64,000 nucleotides of DNA from Echinometra lucunter. Taxonomy: Eukaryota; Echinodermata; Echinoidea; Camarodonta; Echinometridae. Below, in pieces: positions 47,986 to 60,908 of this stretch. The notes beneath the pieces were generated by a model. It was not told where the DNA came from, ran no database searches, and saw only the letters and a list, made by a program, of their open reading frames with translations. The DNA is taken from contig CM057154.1 of the NCBI GenBank assembly GCA_029962745.1, positions 21,861,585 through 21,925,584 on the forward strand, given 5' to 3'. The position numbers and the translations under genes were made by a program. How positions within the stretch are numbered: position 1 is the stretch's first letter; every line of letters begins with the position of its first letter.

Positions 47986-50900
47986 GTCACAGCAATCAAA
48001 AACAGGGTACGCCATTGGCTTACACTGCGCACATTTGACTTGTGTGCTGGTCATGGGTGCAAGTTTGCACAGTTCAAACCAATCACAGGTATGCCTTCAA
48101 AATTTGTTATGACAATGAAAGAGTGAAGATAACATAAAAGATACAACAATCTTTCAAATGCCTATCATCTATGACCATACAGGCTTTCAGGCCTACATGT
48201 GCACTGCTGATATTTTGTTGACGCTACATATGACAGGACAGGGCAGGGCAAGAATACCTTTTGCTAAACCAGATACGCCCAGGTATGCAAAATACCCTCA
48301 GGCTTTTGGATACTTAAACATGTCGGCCTACTGTCGGATAGCACCCCATAGAGCTAGGTGACTACAGCTTTCCTATGGTGACTTTTCCCTAATTCTCTGT
48401 GTATATGCAGCAAATCTAAAGACACAATTTTCTTTAAAAGAATTATAAAGAAAAAAGGCCATTGAGAGAAAAGAGGAAAACTTGAAAGGAACATAATATT
48501 TGGTAGCAAACCAGCTCAAAATGTGTGAAATTTGGCAATCTCCTTGCCAAATCACAGTCAGTTGCGCCATTATCCTCCCGCTAATGCAGGGTAACAATCA
48601 CCTGCTTCGATCCCACCTATAGACGATGGACGAGTGAACAATTACCAGCCTTTCCGACTACCCCCACTCCCCTGTGATGGGCGAATGAACAATTGCTTGG
48701 AATCCCCTTTGATTAGACCACGAGGCCAGCTTACAACTGACTTCCTTCGTCCTTAGCTGCTCTCGTATCTCGGCGCTGTTTGATGGTCGGAGGTTGGCAA
48801 TGTTCCTATTCTGAGCAACAATTGTACCCTGTTGACAGAAAACTGAATAGGTTTTGTATGCTTTAGAGATTATCGGGGCTTATTTAAAAGAAACATGATG
48901 CAGATAAGTAGATTTACTGAATAGATGGACCCTACAATTCATAATCATGAACTAAAAAGAGATTTATATTAGTTTGATATACTACACACTGATGAAAATT
49001 ACTGCAGCTGCATAAGCCTTATTCTTCCCGGACTTTACACAGCACTTATCTTTTCCTAAGATAAGCTAGCAAATTAACAAATAGATCAATCAAAAAATTA
49101 ATTAAATTTTTTAAAGTGCATTGTTTAAGACAATACCGAGTCTTATATTTTCTTCTGCTTTTCTTCTCACCTCAATTCTATGTCCACCATCCTCAGACTT
49201 CTGATCACATGCATACATCAGAAATCAAAGACAGCATACTGGTAGTTAACCTCACACAAATGAAAATAGTTCATTGATGTTGGTGCAATATAATCTTAAC
49301 AATGACAGGTCAACACTTAGAGAAATAGGTAAATAAACATCAATATTACCAATAGATGGGACTTTACACAATAAAAAAAAAACATATTGTCTGATAAGTT
49401 CAATGCCCAAATTTACCCTGTCCATGGTCGCGTCTGCTGTCATCCCAGATACATAAATACATAAAACTCTTGCTCACATTCTTGCTATAAAAGCCACAGA
49501 GAGTCTACCCATGTACATCTGTCTGTTTTAATGGTGGCACAAGACAGAGACAAACAATCCTTCAAGACTAACCTCAAAAAGAGGAGGCTAAAAATGGGAG
49601 AGTAAAATCACTGCCTTGACATGCATTCTTGCACTAGGTGCTGAAGATATACAAGCACAATCCTCAAGTCATCAATTCTTTGTAGGTTCAAAATGTATTT
49701 GATTTTTAAGTAAAGTGTACACGTTTTTCAGCAGAGCTAATCTTAAAATTATAATATTTCACAATAGTATGCCCCTTAAATAATTTCTTTGTGTTCATGT
49801 TTGTGAAAGAGGAGGACCTTTTTACATGCAGGAATGTGATGTTGTAATACTACCATTTCTTCAGTCTTTCCAAGTCTAACTCAGTGAGGAAGGGAGGTGC
49901 AATTACCATCTCAACGTGATTCCTTTCCCATCCTCTTTGTTTCATACTCCATTCACCAATAACAAAATAACTTCATAACACCACCTTAAATCATTTCAAG
50001 ATGATGAGTACATGTATATAAGGATTAAGGATGAAAAATATTTAGTAAATACATTAAAGAAGAAAACTACATAAAGATGATGAGAAACACTAATCCATTC
50101 TTTAGTGAAAGCATGAATGAAAGTGGGCACTTTTCATCTTTCTTTTAACACATATAGAGGCAAAGACAAGACTTTGAGAATGGATGAAGTTGATGTCCAT
50201 TAGTGGTGTCATGTCTCCTCCAAGTAACACAGTAGGGTGTCCCAGTCAGCTCTCCATCCTGGTAATTACGGAGGAATCAGATTACCCAGATCCTGCTAAT
50301 TAGCTGCAGACATCGCAGCAATTGATGCAGGGTGATGGGAGACATTCTGTGGGTCTGTACTCTGTAGACTTGTGAGCATCAATGAAATTTGTATTCGATT
50401 GTGGAGGTTATTCCTAATCGGAGTAGGTGTACATGAAAAGTTTTGAACAAGTCCAACACAGCAATCAACACATGGTGATGGCTGGTAGCCAAAAACATTC
50501 ATGTTAAATTAGTGATCAGCACCAATGGAATGCATACCATTGAAATGCTGGTAGTTCTATCTGGAATTACATGAAAAAAGTTCTTGTTGACCAGTACAAT
50601 TGACCACACATCATAATGGGAAGCAGAAAGAGACATTCTGCTAGTCTGAATTACTGATCAGCATTAGTAAAATGTTAAGCAATTAATCTATATTTATGTA
50701 CCAGAGCCCCTCTTTTAAAAAGCAAATGGTCAAATGAAATATCCTCACATTTCAATGGCTGTCAAGAAACCTGAGGACTTACTTCACATAGTTACAATTA
50801 CAACTTCAGAACTCAATTACAACAGTGAATGTAAATACTGTAAAAGTAATGTGATAGCTTTAATAGTTATGAGGCTCATAGGTACAGGCTGAAAGCATGC

Positions 50901-51314
50901 GAGAGATTAACCTTTTTTTAGAAGTCCTTGAACTCTCTCTGTCTCAATTCTACTTTGTTCCTAAACCAATCTGTATCCTTAATCCAATATTCATCTCAGT
51001 GTCTCTATGAATATTTTATTTCAGACTCATACATATAATCCTTTTTCTGCTGCTCACATTCTGTCTGTGTCTCACTGTTCACGTATCTGTCTCATGTCTC
51101 CGTCTACTCTGCTTTTCAGTACTCCTTATTCCATTTCATATCTTGTCTACTTTTCTTTCCTCTCCTGGTTATTCATGTGTCTCCGAATAGTATTTACTAG
51201 ATAGATGGTGCAATACAGGTGCATTGTATTATCATTATTATTACTTTGCTTGTCCCCGACTTTCACTTTCTAACTCTCTTTCTCCGACTCTCTCACCCAC
51301 ATATATGCACAATT
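47986..51314. other. Gene-free stretch of about 3.3 kb
   Basis: No long ORF, inverted-repeat pair or microsatellite array stands out. Possible conserved non-coding sequence cannot be judged without comparison. Confidence 0.35.
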
Positions 51315-51641
51315 TATGGTGGCCCTGAAGTACGCTCGACAACAGGTCATGTGCGACGTGAATTTCACATCCCAGGTCCTGAACTTTGCATCCCAAGTCG
51401 TGAAATTCACAACCTGCGATGCGAAATTCATGACCCGTGGTGCAAACTTTGCATCCCAAGTCGTGAAATTCATGACCCCCGGTGCGAAATTCAGGACTGG
51501 GATGCAAAGTTTGCGCCACGGGTCATGAATTTCGCATCGCGGGTCGTGAATTTCACGACTTGGGATGCAAAGTTCAGGACCTGGGACGCGAAATTCACGT
51601 CGCACATGACCTGTTGTCGAGCGTACTTCAGGGCTACCATA
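51315..51641. mobile_element. 327-bp CpG-rich foldback (near-perfect hairpin)
   Basis: Arms of about 160 bp meet near 51478 with almost no spacer. Each arm has internal repeats of TTGCATCCCAAGTCGTGAAA type. The arms differ mainly by CG versus TG/CA changes. The frames on both strands encode nearly the same peptide because of the symmetry, not because of coding. Confidence 0.85.
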
Positions 51642-51720
51642 CATTCTTCACTACTCACAGATATATTCCAACACAATTTACTGCTCCCCCAACCTCCTGC
51701 AGTCTGTCTTTATCTCACCC

Positions 51721-51730
51721 TTCCTCTCTT

Positions 51731-51786
<56 letters not shown>
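51721..51786 (+). repeat. CT microsatellite
   Basis: (CT)n with few interruptions. Confidence 0.95.
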
Positions 51787-51790
<4 letters not shown>

Positions 51791-52157
51791 TTAACACTAC
51801 CTACCCCCATCCTTTACAACTCATAAATATATTCCAACACCCTAAACTGGCTTACACTAATCTCCCATGATCTCTATGACAATCCTGCATTTAAAAGGGT
51901 GCCGTTCTCATCTATTTAATGGTTACGATGATTAGGTCGATTGCACTCGAGGACATACCGACCTCCGTCACCCTAAGCGCCAGAATCGCGCTGAAATACT
52001 GCTCGCTTCTAATCCATTTACAGACCATTGACATCTTTGCTCGGCAATTAATCTAGGGGAATTTCAATTCTGTCCCTACCATTTGAAGCACCGGTGGATG
52101 AGAGGGGTACAACATGCTCGTGTTCCCCCTTTCAAACCTGACTGACATCCCACTTAA

Positions 52158-52221
52158 CCTCTTGACTACTGAATTTTCTGATTCCCATAGGCCTAATACA
52201 GGGACCGCCAGGTACCAAATG
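52158..52221 (-). mobile_element. Family C micro-MITE, partial
   Basis: After TTAA at 52154-52157, the sequence CCTCTTGACTACTGAATTTT and CCTAATACAGGGACC match the copy at 9242; the distal end is lost. Confidence 0.5.
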
Positions 52222-52801
52222 AAATAGCATGTTTAATTTCTGAAATAATTTTTGACTCTAAAGGCACCTGAAAAATCTTATTTTATATCAATGGAGAATT
52301 GTGCTACCACTGCCCCCCCCCACCTATATTTTTTTTTACAAAATCCTGCAACCACCTCAGCTCTAAAAAACATTATCATGGTAATTATCACCGTCCGTCA
52401 CAATACATTCATATCAGATGTGAATAGACATAACAACCATGTGTGGAGAAGGGAAAAGTGTCAATTCATCATACAATTAATAGTTGTATGTACATCAGAC
52501 ATGACTGAACAGACAAGTACATGTACAACCATGGATAGATCAGGATAGGAAATTTTGGATTAACTATTCATATGAATAGTCTTAATTAATAGCTCAATTA
52601 CACAAATGCAGTACAGTTGGGGTAAGCAAAGCCATCTATTCTCATGTTTAACAAGCCAGTTCAATTTGATAGGAAGGGGTTGGCACACAGATCTACCATT
52701 TCAACAATTTTTTTTTTCGGTGTCTATCTTATGCTCTGGCCTTGCAAAAACTTAAGATATCAATTTTACACATTTCCTGTTCTTGCCCCCCCCTTGCAAC
52801 T

Positions 52802-53301
52802 NNNNNNNNNNNNNNNNNNNNNNNNNNNNNNNNNNNNNNNNNNNNNNNNNNNNNNNNNNNNNNNNNNNNNNNNNNNNNNNNNNNNNNNNNNNNNNNNNNN
52901 NNNNNNNNNNNNNNNNNNNNNNNNNNNNNNNNNNNNNNNNNNNNNNNNNNNNNNNNNNNNNNNNNNNNNNNNNNNNNNNNNNNNNNNNNNNNNNNNNNNN
53001 NNNNNNNNNNNNNNNNNNNNNNNNNNNNNNNNNNNNNNNNNNNNNNNNNNNNNNNNNNNNNNNNNNNNNNNNNNNNNNNNNNNNNNNNNNNNNNNNNNNN
53101 NNNNNNNNNNNNNNNNNNNNNNNNNNNNNNNNNNNNNNNNNNNNNNNNNNNNNNNNNNNNNNNNNNNNNNNNNNNNNNNNNNNNNNNNNNNNNNNNNNNN
53201 NNNNNNNNNNNNNNNNNNNNNNNNNNNNNNNNNNNNNNNNNNNNNNNNNNNNNNNNNNNNNNNNNNNNNNNNNNNNNNNNNNNNNNNNNNNNNNNNNNNN
53301 N
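52802..53301. other. Assembly gap of 500 N
   Basis: Exactly 500 undetermined bases, a conventional placeholder length. The right edge starts in a TC microsatellite and the left edge follows a C-run, so the missing part is probably low-complexity. All frames crossing it are artefacts. Confidence 0.99.
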
Positions 53302-53319
53302 TCTCTCTCTCTCTCTGAG

Positions 53320-55855
53320 CACACTTATTTTCATATAATAGTTTTACCATTACAGTGATCATTACATTACAATTACCCTCCTTTCCTCCTTATGACAAGC
53401 ATCTTTTAAATAAAATCGCTAAAAGGATACACAGATGCTTCCTCCCTCAATTTTTTCTTTTCTGATAAATATTCCTGGAAGTGTATCTCTTACCTGAGTC
53501 ATCCTTCACAAGTCTAACCTCTACTTGAACTACCACATAGGGATAAAGCGTATCAGTGATAATAAGAAGATGGGACACCCCATTATGTCTTCTCTGTCAG
53601 AGTAATTTGTCATCTCAAGTACAACCTTACAATTATAATGATCCCGTAGGCACCCTAACTGAACTGTTACCGTAATGCAATTTGAGACTGCAATTAAAAT
53701 TTGTATCCTATTCTGGGGTTTTTTTTAGGTTAACTCCCTATTTTAGATTTCTAAATTTCTCTCTTTTGAATTCCTCTTTGTTCATTCTCTCTATATGTGC
53801 ATATCTCAACAAGCCCCCTACTTATGGGCAATAAAACTTTCAAGCACTTTTTCAGATATTAAAAAAAATCAGCATTATTGCTATAAAGGGAAGCTACTGT
53901 TCTGGGAAAGGTAAAAAAAAAATTGTGAGCTTTCTCATTCTTTTTTATGTTAGTTAGGAAAATTATCATAGTAGAAATGTCCCCTGAAAACAATTGTTCT
54001 TCAAATGCCCTGACATTCAAAATATGACAAAAAACAGCCGAAATGTTCAGGCCGAACATTCGTGTGTAGTCCCATACCCGCATTTCTGTGTAAAGTGCAT
54101 ATGACTCTCAGCAGAATTGAGTCAATTTCTTATAATTTTGGTGATTCCAAAAACTTACAGCATACAGCAATTCTTAAGTGCTTTATAATCAACCTTTCTC
54201 GATTACTTTGAGACATTTATTTTCACAATCTCACGACCAGAACTTGCCTTTATCTTTCACTGGGATTACTAATAAACTATTAATATCCAATTATGAGAGT
54301 TTTTAATCCTTTAAAGAGGACATCAGATCAATAGGGTTAAATTTACATTCAGTGGTGCAAATCACTTTGCCATAAAATGGTTCCTCTTACACAGCAACAA
54401 AAATCTGAAGAAACAAAATATTTTCACTAAAGAGGTCCCTTCTATGCCTTCCTTTTCAAGCATTTGTGCTTATTCCAATTCTCTTTGCCCCTTCCATCTT
54501 TTTTTTTTCATAATGCCCCTCCCTGCACAAACGCTATACAAAGTTCAGTGGGTAGGAAACGCCCACAGTGACTTCCTCCATGAAGTAAATCACAGTAAAG
54601 TAACTCTAAAGCATTTCAGAATTAATATTTCAATTTTGTCAAACATTTACTGAAAAATGCTTGCTAGAAAATAGGGTCAAAAACCGAAATCTTTTAAAGC
54701 ATATAAAAAAGGCTTTGTTGGTTTTTTAATATTTTCAAACAGCTACTTTATCTATTTCACTATGAATGATCAGTATTAAATGAAAATAATATCAGCATTA
54801 CATTCTCTTTTTTCAACAACTCCCTTATAGAAGAGTTTCCCGCGAATTTCTCTGCTCCTTCCCTCCAATTTTTCCAACGCCCTTCTCTTCACAAACCCTA
54901 CAGAGTTCAATGGACAGGAAACTGGCTGTATTGTCCTCAGTGGTAAATCACGGAACCAGGTGGCCGCCCTGCATGAATGGCCAGTCTAACCTCGGTCCCA
55001 CACCCGTTGTGGTCACACCGCCACCGACCGACAATCGACCAATGCCCCAATAACATCGAAAGACATGAAAAGAGATAAATATGAAGAAAAAAAATCTTGG
55101 CTTGAATGAAACAGAATTCCATGATATAAAAATCTTGTATTCTCATATTTCAGGCTATTTTCATATTGCAATATACCACATCAAGAAACAGAATGGCACT
55201 GACTTGTAGCTCTAAACTTCAGATGAAGTCCTTCTGTTTTTTTTTGTGGAGGAAATACTGATTAATTTAGCCCCACAGAAAACTCTGTAAAATTCTGTAT
55301 TGATATGGGTAAATCAATATAGGGCTAAGAGTCACATGTACTGATTGTAATCATTGACATTCTTATATGTTTATCATTAAAAAAATATATTTCTTCTCTT
55401 TAGTGTCAGAAAGGCTGTAATTCTACATAAAATTCTATGTTCTGGCTCTTGGCAAATTAGCCTTGCAACTGGGGTTTGAAATACTCCTTGAAACCAAAGT
55501 AATGAAGGAAATAATTACAATGATGCATCATGAAAATGTTTACTAAATATATGAGTACAAATGTTATAGTTATTAAAGATGCATAATAATAATACAAGCA
55601 ATGCAATTTTTCTCTTAACCCACGACAAAAACATTAACAAAAGTGGCAAGGATACATACATATGCAAATTCAAAAAATATTTTAAAAACGCTGTCCAAAA
55701 TCGTCAATCTGCTTTAATAAAGCTTTTATATCTCTACTGAAGTATATGTCATCAGCAATAACAGTGACAAAAAAAAAAGATCTGGTCATAAAGACAAATA
55801 TACCCAATAACATCCTTTCTTGGAAAGACATCCCAAACGACCTCTAAAACCCTTG
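53320..55855. other. Gene-free stretch of about 2.5 kb
   Basis: AT-rich, with short poly-T and poly-A tracts only. No ORF has a recognisable product. Confidence 0.4.
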
Positions 55856-56097
55856 ATATTGAGGGTTTAGTGCAACAAAGGGCTATCTGCATTTCTCGGT
55901 CAAAATGAGGTTTTGATATCAAAGTGATCAATAAGAGACCAGGAACCCAAAGGTAATAATGGTTTCTACAGCAGGGTATCACCCAAAGTAGGTATGGCCA
56001 TCTGCATTAAACCAGTGTTACAACATAACTTCATTGCAAGTTTTCTAAAAATGGCCAAAAACACAGATAGCCCTTTGTTGCACTAAACCCTCAATAT
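55856..56097. mobile_element. 242-bp MITE with 34-bp perfect inverted repeats
   Basis: ATATTGAGGGTTTAGTGCAA and the following AAAGGGCTATCTG at the left are exactly complementary to 56064-56097. The arms are long and perfect, so the insertion is probably young. Confidence 0.8.
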
Positions 56098-58197
56098 GAT
56101 CTAAATGATTGAATAGGGCATCTCTGGGTCTCTGAGACCAGACTATGACAATACCCAGGTTTCTCTTTTTCAATCCCGCTGATAGCACTCCTTGCACACC
56201 CATTCATCCTAATCACAAGCTACCCTGCGCAAGAAAAAGACTGGCACGTGCCCATTTATCTCCATTCACGGCCCACCACAAAACCCCCCTAGTCCCTACT
56301 AAATTCCCACACAGACCCCCCTCCACACAACCATCCACCCTGCAGAAATCAAAGAAGAAGAATTATCCATAATGCCGATATCTGATGCTATTTGATGCTT
56401 TTTTATTCAGCCCCAAAACCCTGAGAGAGAATCGCAACCGTAAAAGCCATCCTTCTCAATATCGAAATGAGAGATTTTCCGCAAATTGGGACGTTGTGGA
56501 TTAGGGTTTATTTGTACAAGCTCACATCCATCATGTTCTTGTCTCAAGGCTGACACTGATCTTTGTCACTGTAAATAGAGAGACATTTTACCAGTTGAAG
56601 ATTTAGCAAAGACAAGCTAATGTATCTTTTCAATTGGTTGGTGTCTTACTCAAATTGAATCTTTCAATTGCCAAGGACTTCTAAAGAGATCATCCTTGAT
56701 GAAGAAGCATGGTTTCATTGTGTTGGTTTTAGATGTTCCACCACAGACAGGGACATTACCTTATTTTTGCAGTCCTTGAATCAATTTCAGGATCATTTTT
56801 TTCTTTTAAAGGAGATATTTCGTTTCATCCTTATTCATACAGTCTGTGCTGAAATCCAAAAATATGAAACACTTCTTTGCCATGCTCATTGTTTCATTTT
56901 TCTTTATATAACATTTCCTGAACTCTGTGAACAAAAAGAATAATTTTTTTTAAAAACCTTTTTCAGAAACAACATAATAACAATTTCAGTAGCCGGGCTT
57001 TGTTATTTGGAATTCACAATATCTGATATAACGTTATTATACTTCTGTGTAACATAATAATTTGGTTACTCTCATTGTATATATAATAGCCAATAACACA
57101 ATCATAACAGTGATAACATGCTCATCATATCATGAAATATGAAATAAATGCTGAACGAAACTAAATACTCGAATGAAACTAAAAACAGTATATGGAATTT
57201 TTACATCAATTCAGCTTACTTGAAGCAGATCAAATCGACAGCATCAAAGGCATCCAACTTTTATTAGATGTGAATAAAACTTTTTAAAAATCCCTCTCAT
57301 CACTCTTCCATCTCACCTCACAAAGAACAGATACCCATCACTTTAGAATCACACACAGAGAACTAATCCATCCCTTCTTCTAACATTCCCATCTTAAGGC
57401 TCGTTCACACATATGCCATGATAAATCGCATTCAAGGGGTCGGGGGCAGGCAGTCAAAAATATTGCTGTGATTCACTCACGCAACCAGAAACATGCGTGG
57501 AACCGTAGTTTTGCCAATTGTTAAAGGCATGTCACACGCTTGACGAGATTAGGGTGCCAAATCGGCCAAAAATGGGGGAAAGGGTATGTTTTCCCGAGTG
57601 TAACATAGGCAGAGACCTCGTTTAGGGGATATGTTCATGGAGGTTAAACCCGTTTAGAGGTAAAATTTCATAGAAAGGTTCAAAAATAAAACTCCAAAAG
57701 TGTGTGATTTTGATTAATGGGTAGAACTCATTTAGGGTGGTTTTGGAAAACCTGTGCATACGTGTGTGGACAGGAATGTATACTGACTGTCCCTCCTCCC
57801 CCTCTGACCACATTTTTAAAAAATGATAGTCTTTGAACGGTAAGTGCATAGGTGATGCTACAGGTCCTTAAATAGGTTCTCAATTACTTGTGAGTTAAAA
57901 GATACAGGAAGGTGACCCGCAGTATGCTTACAAATGTGGCAAAAACTAAATATTTGTTTTAAGCAATCTACTTTACATGTATGAACAAGCCTTTACTGCT
58001 CAAGTTTATCGCCATGAAACATCATTTCAGATATATCTGTGGCACGAGGAATTTTAATTAGGCAAATCCCATGGCAATTTTCCAGGGACAACATTTTTGA
58101 AATCAGAGGAAACTGTGGAAAGAAATCCGAGATCTAAGGTAGCCAAGCCGCAGGAAGGGATGGAGGAAAGAAGGGGCGGGGTGGGGGCGTAAGAGAA
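56098..58197. other. Gene-free stretch of about 2.1 kb
   Basis: Pro-rich and other small frames (56145-56372, 56668-56943) lack domains. A sequence near 57403-57680 (GGCTCGTTCACACAT, CTCGTTTAGGGG) looks repetitive, but its partners are not in the window. Confidence 0.35.
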
Positions 58198-58270
58198 ATA
58201 GAAAGCAGACAGACAGATACACAGACAGATACACAGACAGACAAACAAAGAGACAGACAGAAAAACAGAC
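58198..58270 (+). repeat. CAGA/CACAGA microsatellite
   Basis: Imperfect GACAGACA and ATACACAGACAG units. Confidence 0.85.
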
Positions 58271-58944
58271 ATCTATGCCAAAGATAGCAATATTGCAAAA
58301 GAACATTGATGTTATTAGATGAAAATGCAAACTGGAGAACTGTACTGAAAATTGCACAATGACAGAGTACCCCTCTCTCATGCTAATTTAAAAAGTAATG
58401 AATGCCAAAGACAGAAAAGAAGTTAAAAAGACTGCATTGGTTTAGAACATTCCTATGCCATCACAAACTTCAAAGCAAGGACGGGATAAGATGAAAGTAT
58501 ACTTCATGGTTGCTCATTATCAGAATGAAGCAAATTTGTTTCAAATAATGAGATGTACAAGAGTCTAGTTTGATATGTATGCTGATGTATTATGGGAGTG
58601 CATGGTGTGACTTTAATCATAGATAATGAATGCAGATTTATGCATAGGGTGAGGAAAGAAAGTGCAAGAGTAGAGAACAGATATCCCATGGGGAATCTAT
58701 ATTGTGACATCATTGAAGAATATGGAAGACACTAAGAAGGAAATTAACAAACTGATAATGAGAGTTGTAATAATTAGGGGTCATTTTCAGAAAAGGGGTG
58801 TTGCATGGTCCTTTGGGGACCTCATCAGTGTCAATACATTGGGGTCAGACACGTGCCAGGAAGGACCCAAGGGGTGCAAGCTTGCGCCCCAGTGAGCAGA
58901 GAGCTGTGGTATCTCACAGGGTAGCGGTGTCTTTCTGAAGAATG

Positions 58945-59077
58945 CAGTCTTGAAAGAGAGAGAGGGAGCAAAAGAGAGAAAAGTAAGAAAGACAGAGGCA
59001 AGGAGGGAAAGAGTGAGAAAGACAAAAACAAAGACAGACAGAAAGAAAGAAAGATAGAACAGAAAGAGTGAGAGGGT

Positions 59078-59131
<54 letters not shown>

Positions 59132-59140
59132 AGAGAGAGT
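58945..59140 (+). repeat. GA-rich tract with pure GA end
   Basis: Purine-rich GAAAGA/GACAGA sequence grading into (GA)n at about 59085-59138. Confidence 0.9.
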
Positions 59141-59332
59141 AGGATGGGATTTGTGAGGTCTGGATCTTGTTATGGAAAATATGGAAATGATTTCAGAGCA
59201 GCCCTTCTGATGGCTGAATATGGGCATATGGGAATCAGGACACTTTGGAAAATCAAGAGTATAAACAATACACTTAGTAAAATTAGCAATATGAATTCAA
59301 AAAAGAAAACAGAAGATAACAAAAATATTAGT

Positions 59333-59394
59333 TATAGTAGTAGTAGTAGTACTGTAGTAGTAGTAGTAGTAGTAGCAGTAGTACCAGCAGCAGC

Positions 59395-59438
<44 letters not shown>

Positions 59439-59457
59439 CAGTAGTACCAGCAGCAGC

Positions 59458-59492
<35 letters not shown>

Positions 59493-59575
59493 AAGTAGTA
59501 GTAGTAGCAGTAGTAGCAGTAGTAGCAGTAGTAGCAGTAGTAGCAGTAGTAGCAGCAGTAGCAGTACTACAAGTA

Positions 59576-59606
<31 letters not shown>

Positions 59607-59990
59607 CAGTAGCAGTAGCAGTAGCAGTAGCAGTAGTAGCAGTAGCAGTAGTAGTAGCAGTAGCAGTAGCAGTAGCAGTAGTAGTAGCAGTAGCAGTAGC
59701 AGTAGCAGTAGTAGCAGTAGTAGCAGTAGTATTAGCAGTAGTAGCAGTAGTAGTAGTAGCAGTAGTAGCAGTAGTAGCAGTAGTAGCAGTAGCAGCAGTA
59801 GTAGTAGTAGCAGTAGTATAGTAGTAGCAGTAGTTGTTGTAGCAGTAGTTGTTGTAGCAGCAGTAATAGTGGCAGTAGTAATAGTGGCAGTAGTAGTAGT
59901 AGTGGTGGTGGTGGTGGTGGTGGTGGTGGTGGAGGTGGTGGTGGTGGTAGTGGTAGTAATTGGTAGTAGTAGTTAGTAGTTAGTAGTAGC
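59333..59990 (+). repeat. Large AGT/AGC (plus GGT) trinucleotide array
   Basis: About 650 bp of (AGT)n with frequent AGC and a final (GGT)n block near 59905-59950. The 225-codon Val/Ala frame is a repeat translation. Degenerate AGT/TGT/AGC sequence continues to about 60250. Confidence 0.95.
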
Positions 59991-60554
59991 AGTAGTAAGC
60001 TGTTGTTGTTGTTGTACCTATTTTAATAGTGTTGTAGTAGTATCTTTTGTAGTAGTAGTTGCTGAGGGTGTTGTAGCAGAAGCTGTTGTAGTAGGAGCAG
60101 CTGTTGTAGTAGCCATTTGTTGCAGTTTCAGCAGTAGCAATTCTACTAAGGAAACAAATGGAAGTAATATGGTAAATATCACTGTTTAAAAGTAGAAGCA
60201 GTAAGAGAAGTAGTAGAAGAAGCAATAGAGATAGTAGCAGTAGCAGTGTGAGTACACTTAAATACCTCACACTACTTTCTTATTTTTCCCCTTAAGCTTA
60301 TCCCCAAAATACAAAACTGTTATACAGCAAGGGAAAAAAGCTTGTGTACTGTGACATTACAGAATGACTTTCTTGAGTCATTAATCATGTTAGAGTACAT
60401 TTCAATTCATTATCCTTATAAAGTGGCCATGAAAAATAAACATAAACCCCTTTCAGTCAAATAGCATGCACATCTCTACCCCATCCATTATCTGGAGCTA
60501 GAAAAACACGATTGAAATATCAGTAACCACAACTACAGCACACATATCTCTCTC

Positions 60555-60666
60555 AGAAGTGTGCCAGAGGTGTGGCTTAGCATCAAAAGTGTGCAGGAGG
60601 TGTGTCTTAAAGCTTAGAAGTGTGCCTGAAGTGTGGGTGGGTGGGGCTTATAGTCCAAGTGTGTAC
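60555..60666 (+). repeat. Three tandem 31-bp units with AGGTGTG/AAGTGTG cores
   Basis: Units start near 60555, 60586 and 60617, each reading like AGAAGTGTGCC followed by AGGTGTG or AAGTGTG; the last also contains GGGTGGGGC. AGGTGTG resembles a T-box half-site and GGGTGGGGC a KLF/Sp site. The repeat lies 1.1-1.2 kb upstream of the Ig coding region and could be part of a cis-regulatory module. Confidence 0.5.
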
Positions 60667-60855
60667 TGGGGATCTTTTCTTTGATAACCCAACAGTGTGG
60701 TGCATCATCGCACAGCTGTGCTCTGCATCATCTCTGCTCTAATTGGCTAAGGCACTTTAGCAATTAGTCATGAATATGCATGATTTGGCATGCAGGGTGC
60801 AAATGAAATTACTCATAGAAAGATCCACAATGTCTACAACACACATGAGCAATTG

Positions 60856-60863
60856 TGATTGGC
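60856..60863 (-). promoter_or_regulatory. CCAAT box (NF-Y type) upstream of the Ig gene
   Basis: The reverse strand reads AGCCAATCAC, a good NF-Y match. It sits about 30 bp before the POU/AP-1 palindrome. A second ATTGG lies near 60741-60746. Clustering supports a promoter or enhancer here, but no TATA box or initiator is convincing. Confidence 0.35.
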
Positions 60864-60887
60864 TCTGAGTCATTGTTAGAGAGAATA

Positions 60888-60908
60888 TGACTCATGCATA
60901 TGCATGAG
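60888..60908. promoter_or_regulatory. POU MORE-type palindrome overlapping an AP-1 site
   Basis: Positions 60891-60908 form a perfect 18-bp palindrome containing ATGCATATGCAT, which matches the palindromic MORE element bound by POU-factor dimers. The adjoining TGACTCA (60888-60894) is the AP-1 consensus and shares bases with the palindrome. It lies about 870 bp upstream of the Ig-gene start codon. A regulatory function is inferred from motif identity only. Confidence 0.45.

Noticed and set aside
51219..51794. 191-codon plus-strand frame and its 124-codon minus-strand twin
   Set aside because: Both arise from the 327-bp hairpin and the CT tract; the near-identical peptides reflect palindromic symmetry.
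52644..53362. Several frames of about 190-224 codons
   Set aside because: They span the 500-N gap and consist almost wholly of unknown residues.
59144..59821. 225-codon Val/Ala-rich frame
   Set aside because: Translation of the AGT/AGC array; no start context or domain.
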